A stretch of DNA of 64,000 bases from JBBKWH01 sp037968855 (lineage in GTDB: Bacteria; Pseudomonadota; Gammaproteobacteria; Pseudomonadales; Moraxellaceae): positions 114,421 to 178,420 of the forward strand of contig JBBKWH010000014.1 in assembly GCA_037968855.1 (NCBI GenBank). Reading direction: 5' to 3'. A program made the position numbers and the translations under genes. This document shows positions 44,031 to 51,720 of this stretch, one piece after another (position 1 is the first letter of the stretch; every line of letters begins with the position of its first letter). The notes under the pieces are model-generated. The model did not search any database. It saw only the letters and a program-made list of their open reading frames with translations, and had not been told where the DNA came from.

Positions 44031-44664
44031 GTACTTGACAGCCGCTTGCATGGGATTGTTTTCAAAAACCGTAATGAAATAGGCGCAAAGCCTTACAGGG
44101 CAAGGCTTACAGCGGTTTTTAATGATCAATACAGCCGTTTTGCAATTTAAACCCCATGCAGCAGTGGCAAAACATGGGGCAATCATGGTGTGTTGATGAT
44201 CTTACAGCCCCTTTTTATGGACTCTAAAAACTAAGTTTTGCTAAGTATCGGGAGCAGTACGCGCGCGCACGCGACAAGCTGGGGTGATCCGTCGGACTAA
44301 CATTTGCTAACAGGCGACCATGAGTCGCGCATACAGGCATGATCTTTTGAATGTCAGGTTTTGTCATGTGCGCAGTTTTGCCCACAGTACGCGCGCGCAC
44401 GCGAGTGCTTAAGCCCAGTGATGTCAATAAAACCTTGACGAGCCAGAACAGAACGCACGCACGCGACGGCTTGAACAACAGGTTTTGACAGGTTTTCAGC
44501 ACCCGCATACATGCACCTGATGGATCAGGCGCGTTTAAGGTTGCCGCTATTTTTTTGCTGGCCCTGCCTAAATCATTAGGTAAAAAACACACCTTGTTTT
44601 GACTGAAAAGGCCATAAGCCTATGATATAAAATATAAATGTCTTGTTTTTACATGGGGTGAAAA
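44031..44664. repeat. Repeat-filled non-coding region between int and the zinc-ribbon gene
   Basis: No believable gene in over 600 bases. It holds an inverted repeat CCCCATG/CATGGGG (44152-44179); two identical 20-base GC-rich words CAGTACGCGCGCGCACGCGA at 44255-44274 and 44385-44404, and a shorter relative CAGAACGCACGCACGCGA at 44449-44466; and word pairs at exactly ten-base steps: CTAAGT (44231, 44241), CTAACA (44297, 44307), TGTCA (44352, 44362), ACAGGTTTT (44478, 44488). It resembles an iteron-type origin or control region. Confidence 0.7.
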
Positions 44665-45291
44665 GTGGCGTTTCGTCAAAGTGAAAAAGACCGTTTGGAG
44701 TGCTTTAGGGCGTTAGATTGTCGCTTAATGCAGCGTCAAGGCGTGTTCGACAGCCAAACTAGCGGCAGTTATTCATGGTTTAACAGTGAAAATGGGCAGC
44801 GTAAGGCCCGTATTGGCTATGAAGTTCGCCCTGATGACTTGATTTTGTCTTATACCGTCGGCGACGAGTCACACCGCTACGCGATCCCATTGCAGCGTAC
44901 AGCCTGTAACTATGGGGGAAGCCGTTTATGGTTCGCTTGTCCTGTTGTCACATGCGGCAAGCGGGTAGCCGTGTTGTATTTAAAGCATGGCGTTTTTGCT
45001 TGTCGCCATTGCCAGCAGCTCAACTACCAAAGCCAACAACTGTCAAAAGATGATCAACACCGCTTGCGAATGAACCGGATCAGGGAACGGCTCAACTGGC
45101 CCTTAATGGGTGACGTACCTTTTATGAAGTGGATCACCAAGCCCAAGGGGATGCACCAAGCGACGTTCGAGCGATTGAAGCAGGAACACGACCGCCACGA
45201 GCGAAAACACGTCAATGTCATGATTGGGGGCATGAACCGGATCACTGGCATGGTCGGCGGCGAACAGTGGGATTTATTGCCAGAACTATAA
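44665..45291 (+). CDS. Zinc-ribbon protein of unknown function
   Basis: 208 residues from a GTG start at 44665; an ATG twelve bases upstream in the same frame is closed by a stop after two codons. A four-Cys ribbon CPVVTCGKRVAVLYLKHGVF followed by ACRHCQQLNYQSQ (about residues 91-125) is typical of a protein often found on proteobacterial prophages and islands. The C-terminal part is basic and helical. Possible nucleic-acid binding is inferred from the ribbon. It stands alone, with long non-coding stretches on both sides. Confidence 0.72.
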   Translation: MAFRQSEKDRLECFRALDCRLMQRQGVFDSQTSGSYSWFNSENGQRKARIGYEVRPDDLILSYTVGDESHRYAIPLQRTACNYGGSRLWFACPVVTCGKRVAVLYLKHGVFACRHCQQLNYQSQQLSKDDQHRLRMNRIRERLNWPLMGDVPFMKWITKPKGMHQATFERLKQEHDRHERKHVNVMIGGMNRITGMVGGEQWDLLPEL

Positions 45292-45587
45292 TTTTAATTA
45301 CGCGCCCGTAAAAAAATGACTAGGGGAGCGGTCAGCGATTCAAGCCCCCCAGAAGTCCGATATATCCCCCCATAGCAGGGCCAGTGCATCGGCTTTGAAT
45401 GTTAGCTTTTGTCAACATTTAACGGGTGCGTCATGGTCTGTCGTGGGTTGTAGTGGTCTATGTTGTTCTATGCGAGTCAGTGGGCATAGAATGATCAGGC
45501 TAGGCATAGGGCGGCCACCCGAAAACGAGAACCCTACTCGCTGGCCTAGCGACTTACAAACTAGGGCAACGCTAAAGGGAGCGTGTA
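45292..45587. repeat. Non-coding stretch with a ten-base-period array
   Basis: Four units at strict ten-base steps: TGGTCTGTCG (45434), TGGGTTGTAG (45444), TGGTCTATGT (45454), TGTTCTATGC (45464). The TGGTCTA core recalls the inverted units near attL (42646-42665). The promoter of the following AT-rich gene pair should lie between here and 45587. Confidence 0.6.
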
Positions 45588-46187
45588 ATGAGCGATAGTG
45601 AATACAATAAATACATGCAACACGCTGAATGGGCGAGTTTGGATGATTTAATATCTGAATGGTGTGATGGTAATAAGTACAGTGATTTGTTTGAACCAAG
45701 AAAGCTTGCGACGTTAGGCGCATGTTCGCGATCTGATGTTTTTTATACGAGAACAGATGGCAAGAGTTTTGATGATCCAGTGATTGACTTGTATGGTAGA
45801 GGGATATTACTTATTGACAAAGAAACATTTTATTCGTGGAGGTCAAAGATAGAGACACCACCAGTTAAAAGTCAAAAATTTAGTGGTTTTAAAGCTGTTC
45901 TAGATTCTGAAGATGATGATTACATGAGTTTGAACGATCTTATTATGAACATAAGACAACATGTGGACGGCAATACAGATGAAGCAGTTAGAGTAATTGT
46001 TGCTTTAGTTAGAGGTCGTCAAAACTTACCATGTCCAAAAATATATAGAAAAGAAAGAGTAGTAAGTTGGAGGAATGTTGAGTCCTCATCATATTTAGGC
46101 TTACCGTTTGACAGTTTTGTACACCTTTTAGAAAAGGCGGCTAAACAGATTACAGACAAGGAGAACTTCGATGACTTACCCTTTTGA
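45588..46187 (+). CDS. Unknown protein with two related halves
   Basis: 199 residues, good ribosome site (GGGAG) before ATG 45588. Not recognised. Two segments look like diverged copies: ASLDDLISEWCDGN (about 16-29) and MSLNDLIMNIRQHVDGN (about 109-125), each followed by a stretch of some 50 residues ending in a hydrophobic-aromatic piece (LLIDKETFYSW, LPFDSFVHL). Acidic, soluble, no signal. The gene is clearly AT-richer than the rest of the element, and the next gene overlaps its end by 17 bases. Position between int and the replication genes is where such elements carry cargo. Confidence 0.75.
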   Translation: MSDSEYNKYMQHAEWASLDDLISEWCDGNKYSDLFEPRKLATLGACSRSDVFYTRTDGKSFDDPVIDLYGRGILLIDKETFYSWRSKIETPPVKSQKFSGFKAVLDSEDDDYMSLNDLIMNIRQHVDGNTDEAVRVIVALVRGRQNLPCPKIYRKERVVSWRNVESSSYLGLPFDSFVHLLEKAAKQITDKENFDDLPF

Positions 46188-46686
46188 CACAATGGCTATT
46201 AAAAAAAGTGAACTACTTCCAATCATCCGGCAAGTCATGCCAGATTTTTGCTTTGAAGACGTTGCATCGGCGGATCAACAGCAGGCTATATCTCATGAGG
46301 TGGCTACGGTTATACAAGATGCAAGTAAAAACGATCTAAAACAAAGTAATACGATAAAGGAGATGCAGGAACGAATTGATTTTTTAGAGTCAAAATTAAA
46401 AGACTTAGAATCGAATTCATCTCAGCTAATACAGAAATATGATTTTATAGACATTATTTTCGATACTAGCAGTGATTCCTATGCGCCTGATCTTGTAAAT
46501 GCGATTAACCTTTATCGACATGTTTATATTGATCAGCCTAACACTGATAGCCACAACAACAGGGCTAAAAGATGGATACACCTGAATACAAATTACCAAG
46601 ATGGATCGTCATCTAGTCGCTTGATTGATCTTACCTCGCCTTTATTGGGCTGGGCAGGCGCACGCGATAAGGGATACAAGAAATAG
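46171..46686 (+). CDS. Unknown protein with central coiled coil
   Basis: 171 residues, AAGGAG seven to eight bases before ATG 46171. Not recognised. N-terminal helical part (SELLPIIRQVMPDFCFEDV), a likely coiled coil at about 55-95 (TIKEMQERIDFLESKLKDLE), then a mixed C-terminal part with HLNTNYQDGSSSSRLIDL. AT-rich like its partner and overlapping it by 17 bases, so the two form one translational unit followed by a terminator. The pair is the obvious cargo candidate; no function is claimed. Confidence 0.75.
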   Translation: MTYPFDTMAIKKSELLPIIRQVMPDFCFEDVASADQQQAISHEVATVIQDASKNDLKQSNTIKEMQERIDFLESKLKDLESNSSQLIQKYDFIDIIFDTSSDSYAPDLVNAINLYRHVYIDQPNTDSHNNRAKRWIHLNTNYQDGSSSSRLIDLTSPLLGWAGARDKGYKK

Positions 46687-46707
46687 CTGTAAAGCCCTGA
46701 TTTATAT

Positions 46708-46740
46708 GTACCTAACCTACTTTAGGTAGGGTACTTTTTT
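46708..46740 (+). terminator. Terminator after the AT-rich gene pair
   Basis: Inner stem CCTAC/GTAGG with loop TTTA, outer GTAC/GTAC with a small bulge, then a T-run of seven. Confidence 0.82.
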
Positions 46741-46778
46741 TCATGCCTTACTTACATGACCCAGATATTTATTTGTTT

Positions 46779-46856
46779 TGATGCACCCATCACCACCACA
46801 CAACACGGCCAGCCATAGCCGCTTGTGGTGGATTCTTTTCCTGATGGAGTGCATCA
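46779..46856. promoter_or_regulatory. Paired operator-like palindromes in front of alpA
   Basis: TGATGCACCCATCA (46779-46792) and TGATGGAGTGCATCA (46842-46856) are each TGATG-N4/5-CATCA palindromes and also pair with each other; CACCACCACA (46791-46800) and TGTGGTG (46824-46830) extend the pairing. The second palindrome contains the alpA ribosome site GGAG. This allows operator binding, or a leader hairpin that hides the ribosome site. Confidence 0.65.
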
Positions 46857-46857
46857 C

Positions 46858-47097
46858 ATGCCAAGCCCAAACACCGCAACACCGGCAACCTTGCCAGCCA
46901 CCGGCTACAGCCGCCTAAGCCAAATTTTGCCCTTTTTGCCTATTGCCAAAAGCACGGTTCAAAAGTGGGTACATGAAGGCCGCTTTCCCGCCCCAGTCAA
47001 ACTATCCCCAACCGTCACATGCTGGAAAAATGAAGATGTTCACGCATGGCTTAACGGCCTAGCCAATCTGTCCACCGTCTCAGCAAATGACGAATAA
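46858..47097 (+). CDS. alpA: AlpA-family transcriptional regulator
   Basis: 79 residues from ATG 46858 (GGAG eight bases upstream). MerR-like winged helix: GYSRLSQILPFLPIAKSTVQKWVHEGRFPAPVKLSPTVTCWKNEDVHAWL is the standard AlpA pattern. AlpA proteins of P4-like and CP4-57-type elements turn on int or excision, so this is the likely switch for mobility. The final codons lie just before the next gene. Confidence 0.9.
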   Translation: MPSPNTATPATLPATGYSRLSQILPFLPIAKSTVQKWVHEGRFPAPVKLSPTVTCWKNEDVHAWLNGLANLSTVSANDE

Positions 47098-47107
47098 GGG
47101 GCAGACC

Positions 47108-47383
47108 ATGACCAATAGAAACCTAAGCGCATCTGCGCAAGCGCGCCGATTATTAGCTTTTTTGACCAGTCCAGAAACCAGTCAAAAGGGCATTAACCGG
47201 TTTGAAGCAGAACAACACCTGACCATCTGCCACCTTGCGCGCCGAATTTTAGATTTAAAGCAAAGCGGTTATTCCTTCACATGGTGCAACGAAAAAAGCG
47301 CCGATCTTGCAGGTCATGAACATTGCGGTATCCGTCGCTATTGGCTTACTGGTTCACCTAAGCAGGAGCAACAAACATCATGA
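47108..47383 (+). CDS. Small helix-turn-helix protein (HTH_39-like)
   Basis: 91 residues from ATG 47108; AAGGGG lies about seven bases upstream. ARRLLAFLTSPETSQKGINRFEAEQHLTICHLARRILDLKQSGYSF has the layout of the winged helix found in small prophage regulators (cf. Pfam HTH_39). Probably DNA-binding; target unknown. Overlaps the next gene by four bases. Confidence 0.75.
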   Translation: MTNRNLSASAQARRLLAFLTSPETSQKGINRFEAEQHLTICHLARRILDLKQSGYSFTWCNEKSADLAGHEHCGIRRYWLTGSPKQEQQTS

Positions 47384-47655
47384 ACACAGCCCTGCAAGAA
47401 CATTACTTGGTCATCACGCTCAAACCGGCAACCGATGAAGCCGACATCCTGACACCTGAAGGCGAGCCAATGGAGTTTGACACCTTCAAGCGGTTTGTAT
47501 CCCCAGATATTGAACCTGTCATGCAGTATGCCGATACGCTAGATCAAGCCTTTGTGATCATGCACACCAAGAGCGTTTTGCACCTACTGGAACAGGTCAG
47601 CGGTTTAAGTGGTCGAGGGATGACGGTTAGCATCACAGGAGGGCTTTTATCATGA
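47380..47655 (+). CDS. Unknown small protein
   Basis: 91 residues, acidic, mixed alpha/beta, no signal or metal motif. Not recognised. ATGA overlaps with both neighbours show it is part of the alpA-downstream operon. Confidence 0.65.
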   Translation: MNTALQEHYLVITLKPATDEADILTPEGEPMEFDTFKRFVSPDIEPVMQYADTLDQAFVIMHTKSVLHLLEQVSGLSGRGMTVSITGGLLS

Positions 47656-48017
47656 TGGCCTTAGTGATCAAAAACACAGCCCTTTGCCTTGCCCTGATGA
47701 TCGGTATCGCAGGCTTGTCCACCTGTAGCCAACCGGCGTATGCTTTAGGTCTCTCGAAACAAGTTAGCGTCACCCCAGAGCGTCATTCTGGTTTTTTTGC
47801 GCCTACGCTTTGCTTGGTCTCTCAAACCCATCAAAACAGCCGCGCATGGCCTGCAACCGCCACAAGGCTGCAATCCGTCTATGACGGGATGACATCGCAA
47901 AATAAGCCATTCGTGGTCAATATGCGGGGCGGTTCTAACTTGCCGAGAGTGAATCCCGTCACCTTAACTTCTCAGGTTGTGGTGGCTTCTCAAACTAAGT
48001 TAGGAACACCATCATGA
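47652..48017 (+). CDS. Small protein with hydrophobic N-terminus, possibly Ash-like
   Basis: 121 residues. A hydrophobic stretch (about 8-23) with STCSQPAYA behind it looks like a signal or lipoprotein-like peptide. The region HSGFFAPTLCLVSQTHQNSR followed by SVYDGMTSQNKPFVV recalls the Ash/Icd-like proteins of P4-type satellites, which are short, poorly conserved and placed near alpA. That resemblance is weak and I give it as a possibility. Four-base overlaps on both sides. Confidence 0.6.
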   Translation: MMALVIKNTALCLALMIGIAGLSTCSQPAYALGLSKQVSVTPERHSGFFAPTLCLVSQTHQNSRAWPATATRLQSVYDGMTSQNKPFVVNMRGGSNLPRVNPVTLTSQVVVASQTKLGTPS

Positions 48018-48454
48018 AAAACCAAGCCCTTAATCCGTCCAAAATCGCCCACAGCAAGCCGTACCACTCAGACCACACCGACGCAGCATCATTGCATTTG
48101 CAAGGCGCAAGCGGCCTGTTATTCATCATGCAAAGCAGCCTAGAACCATCGTCCGATGGCGAGCTACCAGAACGCAAATACGCAGCCCTTGCCCATACCA
48201 TCATCACCCTGATCAATCACGCCCACGAATGCCTTGTGGATGACCAAGCCGATTTTGGCAATGATTGGGCGAACATCTTATTGACCCTTGAAGGCACACA
48301 AGCCGCATTAGATACCCTGACATCGGGTTATGACGGGCAATGTGACTTGCCTGTGAATCTGATTCAAGTCGCCACCTTGCACAGCCTGCGCCACCTGATC
48401 GATGAAGCCGTGGCCTATATCGATGCGTACAGCAGCGACAAGGGGGCAGCATGA
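48014..48454 (+). CDS. Unknown helical protein
   Basis: 146 residues, mostly helical, with a hydrophobic helix pair in the middle (KYAALAHTIITLINHAHECLV) and an acidic end. Not recognised. In the operon with four-base overlaps to both neighbours. Could be an accessory factor for the large ATPase that follows. Confidence 0.65.
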   Translation: MKNQALNPSKIAHSKPYHSDHTDAASLHLQGASGLLFIMQSSLEPSSDGELPERKYAALAHTIITLINHAHECLVDDQADFGNDWANILLTLEGTQAALDTLTSGYDGQCDLPVNLIQVATLHSLRHLIDEAVAYIDAYSSDKGAA

Positions 48455-50685
48455 AAGACCCTATCGACGACAGCACCGGCGATCTATTCGAAGCCGCAAG
48501 CGATGCCCCAGCACCCCAGACCCAGACCACAGCTGACGCATGGGCCAGCTACGCCCCAGCACCAAGCGATCATGCAGCCTTAGCGCGTTACAGCATCCCG
48601 CCAAATGTGGCGCGTGTTGTGCCTGATGGCGGGTTAATGCCGTTTGAGGATGACGGCCAGCAATGGGCAGTGATCCCGCTACACAATGCACACGGCACAC
48701 TGACAAGCCTTGCTTTCCTATCGCCCCAGCACGGCCAGCCGCCACGCTTTGCGACCAACGCAGCCAAAGGCGGCCACGTCATCGGCACACCCGACAAGGC
48801 CCAACCGTTGTACCTGTCCAATGATCCACAGACTGCCTTTTTGATTGGTCGTGCTGGTTTGGCGTGTGTTTGGACAGTCACACCGGATACATGGAGCGCG
48901 ACAGACCGGCCAGCAGCCAAACATGGCGGCAACCTTGTCCACGTTGCAAAGGATTGGATCAAAGCCGGTTATCAAGTGGCAATCCCCACACCCTGCGATC
49001 AAGCCGACACCATGCGCGAATGGATGCACGGCATAGCTGCAACCGTTCTACCGACCATTGGCCCATTGTCATTTTTTGACGATGACGAAGTGGCGGCCAT
49101 GCTGGGGGAATTGTGGCGAGCGCATGGCCCTGTTATGTCTGCCCACCCTCAAACTGAGGACGAACAAAACGCGCGCGCGTGCGAGGGGGAGGCGACGGAA
49201 AACGAACCTATCGACATCGAGGGCGAGTTAAACCGATTGGCGAGCTTGTCAGCAGTGGAGTATGAGCAACAGCGAACCGATGCCGCCAAAGCCTTAAACA
49301 TGCGAGCAAGCGCCCTAGACAAGATTATCAAGGGGATCAAGGCCGATGCTGAACAGCAGGACAATAGCGGCGAGCTGTTTCCGATTGTTGAACAGTGGGG
49401 CGAATCGGTAGACGGTGCGGCCCTGTTAGATGACATCACTGGTCTGATCCATAGCCATATCGCTTGTGAGAACCCGACAGCGCAAGCGGCGGCCTTGTGG
49501 ATCGTGTTTACATGGTGCATTGATGCGATGCAAATCGCGCCCATTGCTTGCATCACAGCACCGGAAAAGCGATGCGGCAAAACGCAGCTATTGACCCTGA
49601 TCGGTTTGCTTTGTCACAAGCCCTTGCCAGCGTCCAACATCACAGCAGCCGCCTTGTTCCGATCCATTGATAAGTGGTCGCCTACATTGTTGATTGATGA
49701 AGCCGACAGCTTTATGAAGGACAACGAAGAACTACGCGGGGTTGTGAATGCTGGTCATAGTCGAAGCAATGCCTTTGTGATCCGTACCACTGGGGACAAT
49801 CACGAACCCAGCCGCTTTACTGTCTGGGGTGCAAAGGCCATTAGCGGGATTGGTCACTTGTCAGAAACCCTTAAAGATCGTTCGATTCTGTTAGAGCTAC
49901 GGCGCAAGCAAAGCCACGAACAGCGCGAACGCCTACGCCATGCCAACCCCGCCAAAATGGAGCGGATCAAGCGCCAACTATGCCGATGGTCTACCGACAA
50001 CCTCAACGCCCTACGCCACGCACGGCCAGCCTTGCCGGATATGCTCAATGACCGCGCCCAAGACAACTGGGAAAGCCTGTTAGCCATTGCCGACCAAGTG
50101 GGCGACCACTGGCCCACAAGCGCCCGACAAGCCGCCCTGTCCATATCCGGTATTGAGACCAACGCCCCCAGCGTCAACGAAGAACTGTTAGCCGACATCA
50201 AAGCCGTTTTTGACAAGACCAAGCAAAGCAAAATCTTTTCCACAGACTTGCTTGAATACCTATGCGCCGATGACGAAGCACCATGGGCAACCTACAACCG
50301 AGGGCGGCCATTGACAGCGCGGCAACTGTCGGCACGTCTAAGCGGTTTTGGCTTGAAGTCAAAACAGGTGTGGGCGCATGGTCGGAACAATCGAGGGTAT
50401 GACGTTAGCGACTTTAACGACATCTTTGCCCGTTACTTGCCAGAACCTAGCGTTTCAAGTGCTAGACCGCTAGAACCCTTGCAGGACAAGGCTTTCAAGG
50501 GAAAATCATCTGCTAGGAGTGGTGGCGGCCTAGCGGATAAAAAACCGCTACAACCCTTACAGGTCAAGGCTTCTAGCACTCTAGCGGATAGAAACGCTAG
50601 TGCTAGTAATGATGCACAAAACACCCTAGCACTAGCGGATCAGGCCACACCATTGCAGCCGCTACAGTGGAGCATGGACGTATGA
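48451..50685 (+). CDS. DUF3631-type ATPase/primase-like replication protein
   Basis: 744 residues. N-terminal part (about 60-200) looks like a diverged primase/TOPRIM region (VIPLHNAHGTLTSLAFL, YLSNDPQTAFLIGRAGL). The central P-loop domain has CITAPEKRCGKTQLL (Walker A, about 371) and TLLIDEADSF (Walker B, about 412), with the family stretch NAGHSRSNAFVIRT and the arginine-rich KDRSILLELRRK; this is the DUF3631 pattern. The last 70 residues are low-complexity, with 17-residue repeats each starting LAD. Such proteins start replication of satellites and islands. It is the largest gene of the element and its 3' end carries the CTAG repeats. Confidence 0.85.
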   Translation: MKDPIDDSTGDLFEAASDAPAPQTQTTADAWASYAPAPSDHAALARYSIPPNVARVVPDGGLMPFEDDGQQWAVIPLHNAHGTLTSLAFLSPQHGQPPRFATNAAKGGHVIGTPDKAQPLYLSNDPQTAFLIGRAGLACVWTVTPDTWSATDRPAAKHGGNLVHVAKDWIKAGYQVAIPTPCDQADTMREWMHGIAATVLPTIGPLSFFDDDEVAAMLGELWRAHGPVMSAHPQTEDEQNARACEGEATENEPIDIEGELNRLASLSAVEYEQQRTDAAKALNMRASALDKIIKGIKADAEQQDNSGELFPIVEQWGESVDGAALLDDITGLIHSHIACENPTAQAAALWIVFTWCIDAMQIAPIACITAPEKRCGKTQLLTLIGLLCHKPLPASNITAAALFRSIDKWSPTLLIDEADSFMKDNEELRGVVNAGHSRSNAFVIRTTGDNHEPSRFTVWGAKAISGIGHLSETLKDRSILLELRRKQSHEQRERLRHANPAKMERIKRQLCRWSTDNLNALRHARPALPDMLNDRAQDNWESLLAIADQVGDHWPTSARQAALSISGIETNAPSVNEELLADIKAVFDKTKQSKIFSTDLLEYLCADDEAPWATYNRGRPLTARQLSARLSGFGLKSKQVWAHGRNNRGYDVSDFNDIFARYLPEPSVSSARPLEPLQDKAFKGKSSARSGGGLADKKPLQPLQVKASSTLADRNASASNDAQNTLALADQATPLQPLQWSMDV
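50443..50640. repeat. CTAG-dense 51-base periodic repeats in the 3' end of the DUF3631 gene
   Basis: CTAG occurs eleven times in about 200 bases. TAGCGGAT recurs at 50531, 50582 and 50633, exactly 51 bases apart. A 12-base inverted repeat CGCTAGTGCTAG (50595-50606) / CTAGCACTAGCG (50626-50637) encloses a 19-base loop. In the protein this yields three 17-residue units starting LADKKPLQPLQ, LADRNASASND and LADQATPLQPLQ. Confidence 0.85.
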
Positions 50686-51257
50686 ACGCTTACGACATTT
50701 TGACCCTAGCAGAACGCAACGGCGTACAGGTGAGCTTGACCGATAACGGCCTACACCTTGAAGCCACCAACCCACCACCACCGGAATTGATCGACCTGCT
50801 ACGCAAACACAAGGCCGATCTATTGGCCTACCTTGCAGGCCAATCGACCCCCAGACCGGCCAGCAATCACACCGCCATACAGCAGCCGCAACATATTACC
50901 GGCGCGTACCCCCTGACATCGGATCAATCCCGCGCTATGAACGGCCTATGGGCGTTATTGGAACGTAGACAAAAGACCCTGATCAAAGGCGGCTACCCAC
51001 CGGATCAAGCCCTTGTGGGCGTGTCGGATTGGTACAAGGTGATCATGAACCGGCTACATATCGGACGCGATGCCATGCGCGATATTGAACACAGCCTGAT
51101 CATGGCCGGATTGATCAAGATCGACCGCCACCGCAACTATGTAGAACCCAGCGACGGCGTACCGATGACAGCCGAACAAATGAATGAAGCCGACCACACC
51201 CGCTTGGTCTGGGGTGGTGGTGACGGGGCGGATTTTGTAAGGTGGTTGTATTCATAG
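50682..51257 (+). CDS. Protein with TubC_N-like N-terminal domain
   Basis: 191 residues from ATG 50682, which overlaps the DUF3631 stop (ATGA). Residues 1-52 (AYDILTLAERNGVQVSLTDN, LIDLLRKHKADLLAYL) resemble the TubC N-terminal docking domain, a piece also seen at the start of many phage and island primase-related proteins. The rest is helical with no enzyme motif. It probably docks to another protein, perhaps the ATPase before it; this is inference from overlap and domain type. Confidence 0.78.
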   Translation: MNAYDILTLAERNGVQVSLTDNGLHLEATNPPPPELIDLLRKHKADLLAYLAGQSTPRPASNHTAIQQPQHITGAYPLTSDQSRAMNGLWALLERRQKTLIKGGYPPDQALVGVSDWYKVIMNRLHIGRDAMRDIEHSLIMAGLIKIDRHRNYVEPSDGVPMTAEQMNEADHTRLVWGGGDGADFVRWLYS

Positions 51258-51291
51258 ATAGGCCAAGCGACCAAACAGGAGCGAAGGATTT

Positions 51292-51567
51292 ATGAGCAAT
51301 AAACTTTCTGAGCAAGCGCGGCAAGAACTCGCAGCACTGGCCGCGCGATCCGATGACGATATAGACCTGAGCGATATACCAGAAACGCAGGCCAGCGATT
51401 GGCACGGTGCAACACGCGGCAAGTTTTACCGACCGATCAAGCAACAAGTAACGGTGCGTATTGACGCAGACGTGATTGACTGGTTAAAGCAGCAAGGGCA
51501 AGGCTACCAAACCCGCTTAAACAAAATCCTACGGCAAGCCATGCAAGAAAGCGTTAAGCCGCATTGA
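51292..51567 (+). CDS. brnA: BrnA-like antitoxin, without its toxin
   Basis: 91 residues. The C-terminal ribbon-helix-helix KQQVTVRIDADVIDWLKQQGQGYQTRLNKILRQAM is typical of BrnA, and the N-terminal DIDLSDIPE and DWHGATRGKFY pieces match its usual toxin-binding part. A brnT toxin gene normally precedes brnA, but the upstream gene here is the unrelated TubC_N-like one, and no BrnT-like protein is encoded elsewhere in the element. Good ribosome site (AGGAGCGAAGGA). A terminator follows. Confidence 0.85.
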   Translation: MSNKLSEQARQELAALAARSDDDIDLSDIPETQASDWHGATRGKFYRPIKQQVTVRIDADVIDWLKQQGQGYQTRLNKILRQAMQESVKPH

Positions 51568-51596
51568 TTCGAGATCGGTATCAGTAGCGCCAACTG

Positions 51597-51620
51597 ACCG
51601 CCCTTAGTGGCGGTTTTGTT
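51597..51620 (+). terminator. Terminator after the brnA-like gene
   Basis: Stem ACCGCC/GGCGGT with loop CTTAGT, followed by TTTTGTTTT. It ends the long operon that begins at alpA. Confidence 0.85.
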
Positions 51621-51720
51621 TTGAGTGGTCGAAGTGGGATTATCACACTTTGCCAAATACCCCCAAAAAGGGGATTTTCCCGCCTTTCATGGGATTAAAC
51701 TCAAAATAGGTTCTTTCACT

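Noticed and set aside
44231..44500. CRISPR array
   Set aside because: Repeats are too few, unequal in length and without uniform spacers; no cas genes are present.
44224..44592. Minus-strand open frame of 122 codons between int and the zinc-ribbon gene
   Set aside because: It runs through the GC-rich repeats, has no ribosome site and no recognisable protein pattern.
48461..49036. Several long open frames on the other strand or frames of the DUF3631 gene
   Set aside because: They are shadows of the real gene; none has a start signal or family resemblance.
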